A program made the position numbers and the translations under genes. The notes under the pieces were generated by a model that worked only from the letters and a program-made list of their open reading frames with translations, did not search any database and was not told the DNA's origin. From Halomonas sp. JB37 (GTDB taxonomy: Bacteria; Pseudomonadota; Gammaproteobacteria; Pseudomonadales; Halomonadaceae), in assembly GCF_002332255.1 (NCBI RefSeq), contig NZ_NRGW01000001.1, positions 2,232,001 to 2,296,000 of the forward strand: DNA of 64,000 bases, read 5' to 3'. Positions 7,342 through 18,500 of the stretch are shown here, piece after piece. Position 1 is the first letter of the stretch. Each line of letters opens with the position of its first letter.

Positions 7342-9132
7342 ATGTCCCCAAAACAGATGAAATTTGCACTGCCAAGTTTGCTGGTAGTGCCGATATATGG
7401 CTGGGGTTTTAGCTATGAAGCACCTTCAATCTCGCCTGAAGTCGAGTCGGGCTATGAAGAAAAGCCGGGTTGGTCCGCCGACTCATTTGCAGTCGCTGCA
7501 GCTAACCCGTTGGCGACCGACGCGGGCTACCAGATTTTAAAAGCTGGTGGTAACGCGATAGATGCCGCCATCGCAGTGCAGATGGTATTAAATTTGGTTG
7601 AGCCTCAATCCAGCGGGATTGGCGGCGGTGCTTTTTTGATGTATTACGATGGCGCAGACATTCGCGCTTACGATGGCCGCGAGACGGCGCCACAAGGCGT
7701 AACCGGTGAGCTATTCATGGAAGACGGCGAGCCCATAGCATTTATGGACGCGGTGGCCAGCGGGCTTTCAGTGGGTGTGCCGGGTACGCTTCGAATGCTT
7801 GAAAAAGCACATGCTGAACATGGTGAGCTGGCTTGGGAAGAACTATTTAAGCCCGCCATTACGCTAGCAGAGGAAGGGTTTGCTGTTAGCAATCGTCTGC
7901 ATACTACCCTTGCTAGCGATGAATACCTGCGTCAAGACGCTCTAGCCAGCCAATTTTATTATGATGAGGAAGGCGAGCCCATCGCCGTGGGTGAAACGCT
8001 TAAAAACCCAGCCTTAGCAGAAATTTTCCGACGCGTAGCTGCCCAAGGCAGCGATGCTTTAAATGAAGGCGCGGTGGCAGAGGATATCGTAGCGCTGGTT
8101 CAGAGCCATCCTGAGCGTCCCGGCACCCTGACTCTGGAGGATATGAGCGGCTATGAAGCCGTTGACCGCGAGCCGCTGTGCACACCGTGGCAGCAGTGGG
8201 AAGTGTGTGGTTTTCCACCGCCGTCGTCTGGCCATCTAACCGTCATGCAGATTCTAGGCATGCTCGACCAGCAGCCGTTGCTTGAAGCGCCGTTAAATAA
8301 TGGTGCTTCTAGCAGTGGGTGGTTGCATCAGTTCTTAGAAGCCTCGCGTTTAGCATTTGCGGACCGCGGTCGTTATATTGCGGACCCCGACTTTGTAGAC
8401 GCACCCGGTGGCGATTGGTCGTTGATGCTGGCACCAAGCTATCTTCAGCAGCGCAGCGCGCTGATTGGCGAGATGAGCATGGGCGACAGCGCCGAGCCAG
8501 GTAATCCTGGTGAACTGGCGATAACCTGGGCTTCTCAGCCAGACCAGCCTGAATATGGTACTAGCCATATTAGTATTATCGACGAAGACGGCAATGCCGT
8601 AGCCATGACCACCACCATTGAACAAGCGTTTGGCTCACGAATTTTGTCCGACGGTGGTACAGGCTTAGCCGGTGGTTTCTTCCTCAATAATGAGCTGACC
8701 GATTTCTCATTTGAACCTGAGGTGGATGGTGAGCCGGTGGCCAATCGCGTAGAGCCGGGCAAGCGGCCGCGCTCTAGCATGAGCCCAACGCTAGTGTTTG
8801 ACCAAGAAAGCGGCGAGCTAGTGGCAAGCTTAGGCTCGCCAGGTGGCGCAGCGATTATTCACTACACGGCCCGTACATTGGTTGCGCTGCGCGACTGGGG
8901 GCTCAATGCGCAAGAAGCACTGAATCTACCTCATGCGATTACCTTGGGCGGTGATGTGTTTGTTGAGGAGGGACGTTTTTCTGAAGCCACGATAGATGCG
9001 CTGCGCGAGCGCGGACACACCGTCAGCGAACGTGAGCTGACTAGCGGGCTGCAGGCCATTATGCGTCGTAAGGACGGCACGCTGTTTGGTGGTGCTGACC
9101 CGCGCCGTGAAGGCGTCGTTATGGGTGATTAG
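7342..9132 (+). CDS. ggt: Gamma-glutamyltransferase (glutathione hydrolase proenzyme)
   Basis: N-terminal-nucleophile hydrolase that cleaves glutathione and other gamma-glutamyl compounds, usually in the periplasm, after autoprocessing into two subunits. The product from the ATG at 7342 is 596 residues. The autocatalytic threonine is T407 in EYGTSHIS; SGIGGGAFLMYYDG (N-terminal part) and LGSPGGAAIIHYT (small subunit) are family signatures. The ATG follows GGGAGGG; a GTG directly before it is equally in frame. The N-terminus MSPKQMKFALPSLLVVP has a short hydrophobic stretch that could be a signal peptide. The protein is rich in Glu and Asp, as expected for an exported protein in a salty environment. 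It converges with the next gene, four bases away. Confidence 0.95.
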   Translation: MSPKQMKFALPSLLVVPIYGWGFSYEAPSISPEVESGYEEKPGWSADSFAVAAANPLATDAGYQILKAGGNAIDAAIAVQMVLNLVEPQSSGIGGGAFLMYYDGADIRAYDGRETAPQGVTGELFMEDGEPIAFMDAVASGLSVGVPGTLRMLEKAHAEHGELAWEELFKPAITLAEEGFAVSNRLHTTLASDEYLRQDALASQFYYDEEGEPIAVGETLKNPALAEIFRRVAAQGSDALNEGAVAEDIVALVQSHPERPGTLTLEDMSGYEAVDREPLCTPWQQWEVCGFPPPSSGHLTVMQILGMLDQQPLLEAPLNNGASSSGWLHQFLEASRLAFADRGRYIADPDFVDAPGGDWSLMLAPSYLQQRSALIGEMSMGDSAEPGNPGELAITWASQPDQPEYGTSHISIIDEDGNAVAMTTTIEQAFGSRILSDGGTGLAGGFFLNNELTDFSFEPEVDGEPVANRVEPGKRPRSSMSPTLVFDQESGELVASLGSPGGAAIIHYTARTLVALRDWGLNAQEALNLPHAITLGGDVFVEEGRFSEATIDALRERGHTVSERELTSGLQAIMRRKDGTLFGGADPRREGVVMGD

Positions 9133-9136
9133 CGGT

Positions 9137-11029
9137 TTATTGGCGTAGCCAGTTACGCAATTTCACCAGCATTAGCGCACCGTCGCTTAACTCGCGGCGG
9201 TCGTGAATAAGCGCCGTTAAACGATCTGGGTAGTCGGTGATAATGGCATCGACACCCAGGTCGATTAAGGTCGACATTCGGGCACTGCTGTTAACCGTCC
9301 AGGCGTGTATCTCGTAACCATATAGCCTCGCTAAACGAATTTCCCCTTCAGTGATACGGTTGTGTCTTAACCCGAGCGCATCAAACTCGCGCCTATCTAG
9401 CGTTCCAGGAAGAATTAGCTGTGCCAGCAGCGTGACGCGCAGGGCTGGCGCTCGTTCATGAATATGCGTGAGTAAGGACGGCGACATGGTGGCAACGCGC
9501 GTAGCTAAAAGCGCATTGGGAAAACCGCACGCAGTGTATCCATCGAAGGCGCTTTGTTGGGTTGCCCAGCAGCGGTAGCGCAGATCACTCTCGGCATTTA
9601 AAGTATCTATCACGGCATCGGCTAATGCCTGTTCCTGACCAGGTGACGGCTTCATATCGATCATTAAGCCTGCCTTACCGCGCACAAGGCTGAGTGCTTC
9701 ATCTAAGCCCGGTATGGTCTCGTTTTGAAAAGCATCGCCAAACCAGCTGCCAATATCATATTGGCTAAGCTGTTCTCGGGTTAAATCATCAAACTCACGG
9801 TTATCACCGGTTAATCTTGCCAAGCTTCGGTCATGGTAAAGCATAACCTGTTGATCTGTGCTCAAGCGGACGTCAATTTCGACATAGTCAGCGCCATCGA
9901 TTAGCGCCTGATCGACGGCTGCCAGGGTATTTTCAGGCGCCACTATAGAGCTGCCGCGATGAGCAATGACGGCAACATTGTCTCGTATCTCAAAGCTATT
10001 GAGTATCCACCAGGCCTGCAGACCCGCAAAAATAAACACGCTAAGCTCAACTGCCCAGGCAAGCTTGCCTGCATTGGCATCTGTCGCTGGGGGCGCGGGA
10101 CGAGGCTCATGATGAGCCAGCTGCATATAGAGGCATGCAGAAAGCAGCGCATTAGTCGCAATGCCGACAAAGGTAATGGTGAGCGTGAGTAGTACATAGC
10201 CAATTAAATACGCCAACATGGCGGGAATAAGTACTGCGCTGTGCTCGGGAAGCCACCACAACATTGGCGTGAAAAGACGGTCGAACAGCAAAGTAGCCAG
10301 GAAAGGTAGGCTAATAATAATCACTAACAGTAGAAGTACAGCCGCACCAATAGAGCGCCGCCAGCCTTGCGTTAGGCTAACACTACGCTTTAATGCCAGC
10401 CAAGGGGGACAATTTTCCAGCGCCACTAATGGAAGGGCCAGCAGCCAGCGTAGATAGAGCCACGATGCTGCCCATATCCAAACGGCGATTAGCGGCAGGG
10501 CGCATGCAATGAAATACCATAGTGCGGGTGGACGCACACGCTGTAAATAGTAGGGATCTATGCCGCTTAGCCACACGCTATAGAGCCAAGCAAGGGCTGC
10601 CATAAAGGGCGCTAGCAGAAGTAGATGCGTACCGACCTGGAGAAAGACCAGGCCCGCTAGGGCAGGCAGCCGGCGGGTGCTTAGCCAGAGTGCCTCAAGC
10701 GCGAGACGATAATGGTTGTCTCGCGGCCTGACCGCTACTTGTAGCATGCCGGCTTGCTGCCAGTAAATAATTAGAAACGTGAACCCAAGCCCAACCAGCA
10801 TGCCGATAAGCCCCAGCGGGCTAAACAGCAGAGCGATCAGTTCATCGTTGGTCACTACGGTGCGATTTAGCTGGGCAAGCAAGCCACGTATCACCCAGGT
10901 AATAGCGGGCAGCAGCAGGGCCGAAGCGAGCAGAGTGAAAAATAAATGATAGGCGATCAATGGACGCAGATGATCGCGCAATGTGCGTAGTAAGGCAGAG
11001 CCAAGGTGGGTCAACGGCTGCATTGTCAT
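9137..11029 (-). CDS. Membrane-anchored glycerophosphodiester phosphodiesterase
   Basis: Hydrolyses glycerophosphodiesters to glycerol-3-phosphate and an alcohol. The N-terminal part (about 300 residues) consists of several long hydrophobic segments, the membrane domain found in a subset of these enzymes. The C-terminal part is the GDPD TIM barrel, beginning VAVIAHRGSSIVAPENT with the catalytic-site histidine and glutamate, continuing DYVEIDVRLSTD and YHDRSLARLTG. The start is unsure: ATG codons at 11027-11029 and 11021-11023 are candidates, and the frame is open to a TTG at 11080; none has a clear ribosome-binding site. The active domain probably faces the periplasm, but topology was not computed. 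Confidence 0.88.
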   Translation of the reverse strand: MTMQPLTHLGSALLRTLRDHLRPLIAYHLFFTLLASALLLPAITWVIRGLLAQLNRTVVTNDELIALLFSPLGLIGMLVGLGFTFLIIYWQQAGMLQVAVRPRDNHYRLALEALWLSTRRLPALAGLVFLQVGTHLLLLAPFMAALAWLYSVWLSGIDPYYLQRVRPPALWYFIACALPLIAVWIWAASWLYLRWLLALPLVALENCPPWLALKRSVSLTQGWRRSIGAAVLLLLVIIISLPFLATLLFDRLFTPMLWWLPEHSAVLIPAMLAYLIGYVLLTLTITFVGIATNALLSACLYMQLAHHEPRPAPPATDANAGKLAWAVELSVFIFAGLQAWWILNSFEIRDNVAVIAHRGSSIVAPENTLAAVDQALIDGADYVEIDVRLSTDQQVMLYHDRSLARLTGDNREFDDLTREQLSQYDIGSWFGDAFQNETIPGLDEALSLVRGKAGLMIDMKPSPGQEQALADAVIDTLNAESDLRYRCWATQQSAFDGYTACGFPNALLATRVATMSPSLLTHIHERAPALRVTLLAQLILPGTLDRREFDALGLRHNRITEGEIRLARLYGYEIHAWTVNSSARMSTLIDLGVDAIITDYPDRLTALIHDRRELSDGALMLVKLRNWLRQ

Positions 11030-11139
11030 TAAATGTTTAGAATGAATTACCAGAGTGGCAGCAACTGCCACGCCTGGCAAGAGGATCGTAGAAGAGCAAC
11101 GTGGTTAAGCAAGCATTGGTCCGTTATGGCAAAATTCGC

Positions 11140-11634
11140 TTAAGATGGCGGCAGCTCGCGCTCAGCAAGGATGATGCCATTGTTATCTGCATACAGCCAC
11201 TGGCCGGGTTTAAGCGTGACCCCAGCAAACACCACTGGCTCATCGCGCTGGCCTTCACCGTGTTTATTGCTTCTACGCGGATGGCTGCCTAGTGCTTGAA
11301 CGCCGAGTGGAAGGTTGGCAAGAATATCAACATCGCGTACGCAGCCGTACATCACCACGCCCGCCCAGCCGTTTGCTACCGCTTGTTCTGCTAGCATATC
11401 GCCCAGCATGGCGCAGCGATATGATCCACCTGCGTCTACTACTAATACGGCACCGTTGCCGGGTTCGGTAACAGCTTGCTTAACCAGTGAGTTGTCTTCA
11501 AAACATTTGATGGTGCGGATAGGGCCATAAAAAGCGTCGAGACCACCAAAATTGGCAAACATGGGGTCAAGCACCGCAACGTCAGGATGTGCGTCGCATA
11601 GGTCCGGTGTCACGATTTGAATGGAATGGGGCAT
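11140..11634 (-). CDS. RraA-family protein (RNase E regulator or hydroxymethyl-oxoglutarate aldolase-like)
   Basis: About 164 residues with the RraA fold. The motif [20 protein letters not shown] and the string [13 protein letters not shown] are characteristic of the short RraA-like group. Members either inhibit RNase E or act as divalent-metal-dependent aldolases/decarboxylases on 4-hydroxy-4-methyl-2-oxoglutarate; sequence alone does not separate these. Two ATG codons are adjacent (11637 and 11634); the ribosome-binding site AAGGAG sits 3 bases from the first and 6 from the second, so the second is preferred. It follows acnB on the same strand but is separated from it by a strong terminator, so it is likely transcribed mainly from its own promoter or by read-through. 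Confidence 0.85.
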   Translation of the reverse strand: MPHSIQIVTPDLCDAHPDVAVLDPMFANFGGLDAFYGPIRTIKCFEDNSLVKQAVTEPGNGAVLVVDAGGSYRCAMLGDMLAEQAVANGWAGVVMYGCVRDVDILANLPLGVQALGSHPRRSNKHGEGQRDEPVVFAGVTLKPGQWLYADNNGIILAERELPPS

Positions 11635-11653
11635 CATGCGCTCCTTATGCAAA

Positions 11654-11694
11654 AGAAAAAAACGCCCCGCTCTGTTACACAGTGGCGGGGCGTT
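11654..11694 (-). terminator. Intrinsic terminator of acnB, within the RraA-family gene leader
   Basis: On the minus strand, AACGCCCCGC and GCGGGGCGTT form a ten-base-pair stem (11661-11670 with 11685-11694), followed by TTTTTTTC. It is a textbook rho-independent terminator 70 bases after acnB. The T run ends only about 7 bases before the ribosome-binding site of the next gene, leaving almost no room for a separate promoter downstream of it. Confidence 0.9.
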
Positions 11695-11763
11695 CGGTCA
11701 TCGACTCAGCCTGTGTGATAAGTCACGCTGGCTGTGATGGTGCGAGCATCGGCGATGGGGCGG

Positions 11764-14367
11764 TCAGGCTTCTTGCGAGACCGGAATCACGTTTGAGGCG
11801 ATCTTCTGATACTCCTCAATTTCGTGAAAATTCATGTAACGATAAATCTCGCCAGCCATGGCGTCAAATTCACCCATATAACGTTGGTACTCTTCAACGC
11901 TGGGTAGGCGTCCTTCTACTGCGGCAACGGCAGCCAGCTCCGCAGAGGCGAGGTACACGTTAGCACCATCGCCAAGTCGGTTCGGGAAGTTACGTGTAGA
12001 CGTGGACACCACGGTGCTCTTGGCAGCAACGCGGGCCTGGTTACCCATACACAGTGAACAGCCCGGCATTTCCATCCGCGCACCGGCGCGGCCGTAGATA
12101 CCGTAGTAGCCTTCTTCGGTCAGCTGATGCTGATCCATTTTAGTCGGTGGTGCCAGCCAAAGGCGAGTTTTTAAACTACCTGCCGGCTGCTTTTCAAGCA
12201 ATTTTCCGGCCGCACGGAAGTGACCGATATTAGTCATGCATGAGCCGATAAAGACCTCATCGATTTTCTGGCCCGCTACGTCAGATAGCAGGCGCGCATC
12301 GTCTGGATCATTCGGCGCACATAGAACCGGCTCTTTAATTTCAGCCAGATCAATTTCGATAATTTCAGCGTACTCGGCGTCTTTGTCAGCCCGCATCAGG
12401 CTTGGATTGGCAAGCCATGCTTCCATGCCTTCAATACGGCGACTAATCGTGCGCTCATCGCCATAGCCGTTGCCCATCATCCACTTCAGCAGCGTAATGT
12501 TGGACTTCAGATATTGTGTGACGCTCTCATCCGAAAGCGTAATCGAACAGCCGGCCGCTGAGCGCTCGGCAGATGCATCGGAAAGCTCAAACGCTTGCTC
12601 AACGGTCAAGTCTTCAAGGCCTTCGATTTCTAGCACACGGCCAGAGAAAGCGTTGATCTTATTCGACTTGTCGACGGTCAACAAGCCTTGTTTGATGGCG
12701 TAAAGCGGAATGGCGTGAACCAAATCGCGCAGCGTAACGCCTCGCTGGCGCTGGCCTTTAAAGCGAACCAGTACCGATTCCGGCATATCCAGCGGCATAA
12801 CGCCCGTCGCCGCGGCAAAGGCTACCAAGCCTGAGCCTGCAGGGAAGGAAATGCCGAGCGGGAAGCGCGTATGTGAATCGCCACCGGTGCCGACAGTGTC
12901 AGGCAGCAGCATGCGGTTCAGCCAGCTGTGGATAATGCCATCGCCAGGACGCAGCGATACGCCGCCACGGTTCATAATGAAGTCGGGAAGAGTGTGGTGA
13001 GTGCCTACATCGACCGGCTTAGGATACGCGGCGGTGTGGCAGAAAGACTGCATGACCAAATCAGCTTGGAAGCCAAGACAAGCAAGATCTTTCAGCTCAT
13101 CGCGGGTCATCGGGCCAGTCGTATCCTGTGAGCCAACGGTGGTCATCTTCGGCTCGCAATACATGCCCGGACGAACACCTTCCAGACCACACGCTTTACC
13201 CACCATTTTCTGCGCTAAGGTAAAGCCTTTGCCAGTATCTTTAGGCTGGTCGGGTAGGCGGAAAACCTCTGATGTTGGCAGCCCCAGTGATTCACGAGCT
13301 TTGCCTGTCAAGCCACGGCCAATGATCAGCGGAATACGACCGCCTGCGCGTACTTCGTCAAGAATCAACTGCGTTTTAAGCTCAAACGTGGTGACGACGT
13401 CGTCGGTACCGTGCTTGCACACTTTTCCCTGGTAGGGATAAATGTCGATAACATCGTTCATGTGCAGATTGGCTACGTCCATTTCAACCGGCAGAGCACC
13501 GGAATCTTCCATCGTATTGAAGAAGATAGGCGCGATTTTATTGCCAAAGCAGAAGCCGCCAGCGCGCTTATTCGGTGCGTAAGGAATATCGTCACCGAAG
13601 AACCATAAAACGGAGTTGGTGGCTGATTTACGTGAAGAGCCGGTGCCTACAACGTCGCCCACGTATACGACAGGAAAGCCCTGAGCTTTAACGTCTTCAA
13701 TCTGCTTCAGCGGGCCCGTTGTGCCAGGCACTGCTGGCTCAATGCCATCACGCTCGTTTTTGAGCATCGCATTGGCGTGTAGCGGAATGTCGGGGCGTGA
13801 CCAGGCATCTGGAGCCGGTGACAGATCATCCGTGTTCGTCTCACCCGGCACTTTAAACACGCTGAGGGTGATTTTCTCTGCTAGTGCAGGTTTAGACAGG
13901 AACCATTCAGCCTCTGCCCAGGATTCAATAACGTCTTTTGCAACGCTGTTGCCATTTTTGGCCCGCGCTTCAACATCGTGAAAGGCGTCGAACATAAGCA
14001 GCGTGTGCTTAAGCTGCTCGCCAGCTTCACGGGCTAGCTCTTCATTATCGAGCAGCTCAACCATCGAAACGATGTTGTAGCCGCCCTGCATGGTGCCGAG
14101 TAATTTGACAGCATGCACTTTATCGATCAGCGGAGACGTTGCTTCACCTTTAGCGATAGCGGTTAAAAAGCCCGCTTTGACATAGGCGGCTTCATCAACG
14201 CCTGGCGGTACCCGATTGGTGATCAGCTCGAGGATGAATTCCTCTTCGCCAGCCGGCGGTGTTTTCAGTAGCTCAACTAGTGAAGCGACTTGTTCGGCGT
14301 TTAGGGGCTTGGGCGGGACGCCCTCAGCGGCACGTTCCTCGGCATGCTGGCGGTAAGCTTCAATCAC
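11764..14367 (-). CDS. acnB: Aconitate hydratase B
   Basis: Interconverts citrate and isocitrate in the TCA cycle using a [4Fe-4S] cluster; family members may also dehydrate 2-methylcitrate and bind mRNA when the cluster is lost. The 867-residue protein aligns along its length with E. coli AcnB. The cluster cysteines are C710 (CMTNIGHF), C770 and C773 (CSLCMGNQ), the same spacing as E. coli. The N-terminal HEAT-like domain begins [20 protein letters not shown]. The start codon is GTG at 14365-14367, preceded by GAGGGCC. A good sigma-70 promoter lies 141 bases upstream and a strong terminator follows the gene, so it is probably monocistronic. Confidence 0.97.
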   Translation of the reverse strand: MIEAYRQHAEERAAEGVPPKPLNAEQVASLVELLKTPPAGEEEFILELITNRVPPGVDEAAYVKAGFLTAIAKGEATSPLIDKVHAVKLLGTMQGGYNIVSMVELLDNEELAREAGEQLKHTLLMFDAFHDVEARAKNGNSVAKDVIESWAEAEWFLSKPALAEKITLSVFKVPGETNTDDLSPAPDAWSRPDIPLHANAMLKNERDGIEPAVPGTTGPLKQIEDVKAQGFPVVYVGDVVGTGSSRKSATNSVLWFFGDDIPYAPNKRAGGFCFGNKIAPIFFNTMEDSGALPVEMDVANLHMNDVIDIYPYQGKVCKHGTDDVVTTFELKTQLILDEVRAGGRIPLIIGRGLTGKARESLGLPTSEVFRLPDQPKDTGKGFTLAQKMVGKACGLEGVRPGMYCEPKMTTVGSQDTTGPMTRDELKDLACLGFQADLVMQSFCHTAAYPKPVDVGTHHTLPDFIMNRGGVSLRPGDGIIHSWLNRMLLPDTVGTGGDSHTRFPLGISFPAGSGLVAFAAATGVMPLDMPESVLVRFKGQRQRGVTLRDLVHAIPLYAIKQGLLTVDKSNKINAFSGRVLEIEGLEDLTVEQAFELSDASAERSAAGCSITLSDESVTQYLKSNITLLKWMMGNGYGDERTISRRIEGMEAWLANPSLMRADKDAEYAEIIEIDLAEIKEPVLCAPNDPDDARLLSDVAGQKIDEVFIGSCMTNIGHFRAAGKLLEKQPAGSLKTRLWLAPPTKMDQHQLTEEGYYGIYGRAGARMEMPGCSLCMGNQARVAAKSTVVSTSTRNFPNRLGDGANVYLASAELAAVAAVEGRLPSVEEYQRYMGEFDAMAGEIYRYMNFHEIEEYQKIASNVIPVSQEA

Positions 14368-14871
14368 GTTGGGGCCCTCTCATTTGCTTTTTTCATTTTC
14401 ATGGTAACGGTCTGCACGTTGCACGGTGTTAACTGCGCAGTGTTAAAAAGTGTGGCCGATCGCATGTAGTACACGCTTGACAAACAGCGTCTGGATGGAT
14501 GGCTGAGATTCTACGACAAACTGTCGACAATGTTAAGCTGGCAAGCAGAACAGACACTTGTACTTTGTGCTGATGTTGCGGCGGCAACCCACTAAAAACA
14601 TGTTTAATTAATCTTTTTAGTCTTAAATGGAGCACTTTTTTGCATTTTTTGGTGACAGCCTAGGCGTTTGGCGGGTGTGATTGTGGTTACAGCGCGTTAC
14701 CATGGGTTGAGCTGCTACAGGCTATTGATGTGTTAATAAAAGACCTGGAGGCTTTTTAAGCTCTTCACTATATTAGTCATGCAAGTAAGCGTGCTAAGTA
14801 AATATCTGAGAACTAAGCGCCAAGCGCTTATGTGCTATACCATAATGATACGTGGGGTCGGTGGTTGTGTT
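14368..14871. other. Divergent intergenic region acnB/miaE (504 bases)
   Basis: It contains the acnB promoter on the minus strand (14508-14536), and a small inverted repeat TAAGCG-CCAAG-CGCTTA at about 14815-14831 near the miaE start. Short open frames here have no ribosome-binding site or recognisable product, and I do not call a gene. AT-rich sequence around 14600-14650 probably belongs to upstream promoter elements. Confidence 0.5.
14508..14536 (-). promoter_or_regulatory. Sigma-70-type promoter for acnB
   Basis: On the minus strand, TTAACA (-35, 5 of 6 consensus bases) is followed after exactly 17 bases by TAGAAT (-10, 5 of 6). This predicts transcription from about 14500 and a leader of roughly 130 bases before the GTG start, long enough for post-transcriptional control. 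No terminator-like structure is obvious in the leader. Confidence 0.6.
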
Positions 14872-15528
14872 ATGTCGATACAGTTAAGTGCTTTGCAGGC
14901 CGCCTCTCATGGGCTTAGAGCCGATGATCTTCTGCCTGAAAGCCTCAATCAGTTCCTAGCCTGCGCTACGCCTGTCGCATGGCTGCAATGGGCGATCGAA
15001 CATCCTGAAACGCTCTTAATTGACCATGCGCAGTGTGAAAAGAAAGCCGCATCGACGGCAATGAGCCTGCTCTATCGCTACGTCGATCAACCGCTGCTGC
15101 TGAGCAAAATGTCGCAGTTAGCGCGAGAAGAGCTGCTGCATTTTGAGCAAGTGATTTCGCTGATGGAGTCGAGAGGAGTGGCGTATCAGCATTTAACGGC
15201 TTCCCGCTACGCTGAGGGGCTTCGGCGGCATTTGCGCAGCAATGACCCTGAGCGTTTGATCGATATATTAATTATCGGGGCATTGATTGAAGCACGTAGC
15301 TGCGAGCGCTTTGCTTGCTTAATTCCCTATTTAGATGAAGAGCTCGCCAAGTTTTATCGCACGCTGGTGAAGTCTGAAGGTCGTCATTTTGAAGATTACC
15401 TAATGCTGGCTCGCCAGCAAACATCGAATGCAATCGATGATCGAATCGCTTTTTTTGTGGCGCGTGAAGCGGAGCTGATTACTTCGCCCGATACGGCTTT
15501 TCGTTTTCATAGCGGTGTGCCCGCTTAA
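14872..15528 (+). CDS. miaE: tRNA-(ms2io6A)-hydroxylase MiaE
   Basis: Non-heme diiron monooxygenase that hydroxylates the isopentenyl group of 2-methylthio-N6-isopentenyladenosine-37 in tRNAs reading codons that begin with U. The 218-residue product has the ferritin-like four-helix arrangement. Iron ligands are visible in REELLHFEQV and in IEARSCERF followed by KSEGRHFEDYL. The ATG at 14872 (MSIQLSALQAA) is chosen because the conserved region begins soon after; an ATG at 14779 would add 31 residues that do not look like the family. The ribosome-binding site is weak (GTGGTTGTGTT). The next gene starts 21 bases downstream and may be co-transcribed. Confidence 0.93.
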   Translation: MSIQLSALQAASHGLRADDLLPESLNQFLACATPVAWLQWAIEHPETLLIDHAQCEKKAASTAMSLLYRYVDQPLLLSKMSQLAREELLHFEQVISLMESRGVAYQHLTASRYAEGLRRHLRSNDPERLIDILIIGALIEARSCERFACLIPYLDEELAKFYRTLVKSEGRHFEDYLMLARQQTSNAIDDRIAFFVAREAELITSPDTAFRFHSGVPA

Positions 15529-15549
15529 GCCGCTACTAGCCTAGGCAGG

Positions 15550-18500
15550 ATGTCTATCATGCGCGATGCTCGTGAGACTGATCAATTAACTCTTTTCGGC
15601 CATTTTTCGCTCACTCAAGGCGAGGATGCGCTAACTCATTTCAGCTACGACAAAGTCAAAGCCTTGCTCGTTTATCTGCTGCTGCATCGCCAGCCGGTTA
15701 ATCGGGCGGCGCTAGCAGAGCTTTTGTGGCCCGACCAAGGGCTGTCCTCCGGTAGAACCAATTTGCGTCATGCGCTGCACTGTTTGCGCCAGTCGCTTGG
15801 TGAGAGCGCTGATCAGGTGCTAAGCGTGTCTCGTCAAACGATTGCCTTTCAACTGCCGGCAAACTGGCAGGTGGATTTGCATACCCTGCAGCAGCTGCTT
15901 GAGGGTCCGAGAGATTTAGACACCCTTGAGGCACTGATGTGTTGCTATCAAGGCGATCTGATTGAAGAGCTGCAGCTGTCCAGCTGTAGTGAGTTTCAGC
16001 GCTGGTTAGTGCAGGTACGTAATGAATGGCGCCAGCGCGTGGTTCGCTTTGCTGAGCAAGTGCTGGAGGCCCACGCTGACTTGCCGGGCGCTATTTTAGA
16101 AGCACTGGTGAGCCGGTTTTCCGGCTACGGTCCGTTTCACGAACGTTTGGTTCGCCAGTTGGCTGAGCAGAACAAAATGGCCGCTGCTCATGAGCACTAC
16201 AATAGCTATTTACAGCTATTGGCGCTGTCAGGGCAGCAGCCGGAACCCAGCTTTGTGCAGTTGGCCAGCTTTTGGTCTGACGGCCATCACGACTCGCGCT
16301 TGATGAGTCCTCAGGGCGCTTTTTCTCGCGCACTGGCGGTTGATAGCAAACCACTGCGTGAAGATGAAATAGAGCTTCGCCAGCTTTCGGTCATGGCTAT
16401 TCGGCTGCGCTTAAAAGGGGATTGGCAAGACCGTGCGGCGATGCGTAACTGCCTTGCGCTACAGCTAGAGCTATTGCGCTGGCTGGAGCAGCAGTGCCGC
16501 CACTTAGGCGGTTTCTGGCTGCCTGGCGCGACCGGTGGTTTAGGGTTAGCCTGCTTTGGCACCCATGGGCCTGCACACCAGCTTGCTGAATTAGTCGCGC
16601 TTTATGAGCATTGTCGTCAGGCGCTGCCGTTAGAAATCGTTCGTCACTGGGCGGGCGAAGGCAGTGTACCGCAATTTGAACTGGCCGCTGGTTTGCACAG
16701 CGGGCGAGTGGTGTATCTACCAGAGCGCCAATTGGCTGACCCGCTGGGCCAAGTCACGCAAACGTCGCTGGAATTGATGAGTGCGGCTGAAGGCAGTGAA
16801 CTGGTTATTTCTCAAGAAGCGAGCCAGCACATGCCGCCAGCACTCGACCTTCAGCCACGATTAGTATCTCGTTTGATGGCCAGTGATGGCCGTGTGCGAT
16901 TACGCGCACTGGTGCTGGGGCAAAATGAAGGCGGCCGCGATGCGCTACCGCCCAGCTTAGTCGGTCGCGAAACCGCACTGCGCACCCTGCGCGATGCGCT
17001 AGCCCGGGCCGGTATTGGCCTGCGTCAAAGCGTGCTGGTTCGCGGGCCCTCGGGCATGGGTAAATCTGCGCTCATGGTGGGTTTTCGCCAACTGGAGCTT
17101 AGCCGCGATGCGGCTATCTGCTGGCAGCCTACGACGCGTATGTCAGCACTTGATGCCTATGGCGTCGCCCGTACGCTGGTTAGCTGGTATCTAAAGCAGC
17201 CGTTAAGTGTAGAGATCATCCAGGCGCTACAAATAACGCTAGAATTAGAGCCTCTCGATCCTGATCGTCAGCATTTGTTGGAAGAGGCGCTGGGCGTACA
17301 TAAAGTGCAAGAGATTACTCAGCTGGCGCAAAGCGGTGAAGCCGTAGAGCTAGTTGTCATGCTGCTGCATCGCTTAATTGAGCGCCAGGCAGAAACGCGC
17401 ACGCTGGTGCTGATGATCGATGATCTTCAGTGGCTAGATGAACCTTCTTTTAAAGTGCTCTCCGGGTTGCAGGCACGTCTGCCTATCAATACCGCTTTTA
17501 TGCTGGTTGCTAGTCACCATGGGCGTGATGCTCTACCGGTGAAGCTGCATTGGGATCAGAAAATTAGCTTGGGCAATCTTGATGCGCTGCAATCATCGCG
17601 GCTGCTGTCACAGCTTTCACGTCGCTACCGAATCCACCTAAGCCCGCGGCTGCGTAATCAAATTATAGAGCGCTGCGATGGCGTGCCGCTTTATATGCAG
17701 GAGATTTGTCGTCGCCTAGATATGGACCGTCGAGAAGGGCGCAGCGTCCATTTTGATGAGCTTCCCAAAGGGTTGTTGGGGCTGCTGGCTAGCCGGATTG
17801 ATCAGCTAGAAGGTGATCGCGAAATTGCCCATGTCTCTGCCGTGCTTGGCAAGCGCTTCAGGCTGGACTTTCTGCTTGAGTGCAGCGGTTGGGATCAAGC
17901 GCGCCTTGGCCAGGCGCTTGAGCATATGCGGCTACTAGAAATTGTCGAACCGGTCGAGAATGACAGCGGTGTGCACGAGTATCAGTTTAGCCATCAGCTG
18001 CTTCAGGAGGCGGCCTATCTCTCTTGTCCGCGTGATGTGCGTGTCAAGCTACACCAACAGGTAGTCACTTTAATTGAGGAACGCTTTCCGGTGTGGATTA
18101 GTCGTCATCCAGGCGATTTTGCAACGCACCTCCGGCGTAGCGGTCACTATGCCCGTGGCGCACGCTATTTTGAATTGGCGTCTCGGGAAGCGCTTAAAGT
18201 GAGTGCTAATCGTACTGCGCTGCGTATGGCCGATGCTGGCTTGGCCAGTTTACGCCACGTAGATCACGAAATTGAGCGTGAAGTGAGCCTACTAACCGTG
18301 CGTGGCCAAGCGGCGTTTTCATTAGAAGGCCATGGTTCGCCTATCGCCCATGAGAGCTTTGTGCGCGCCCGTGAGCTGCTGCGCGAATCAGGCATTGATA
18401 GCTTGGAAGATCCAGAAGACTTAGAGCAGGTATTTTTAGTGAAGTGGGGGCTGTGGGTAGGGCGAAGCCAACGATATGCTCATGCGGACGCGTTTGCATT

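Noticed and set aside
14429..14635. Small minus-strand frame between acnB and miaE
   Set aside because: It lies across the acnB promoter and has no recognisable product.
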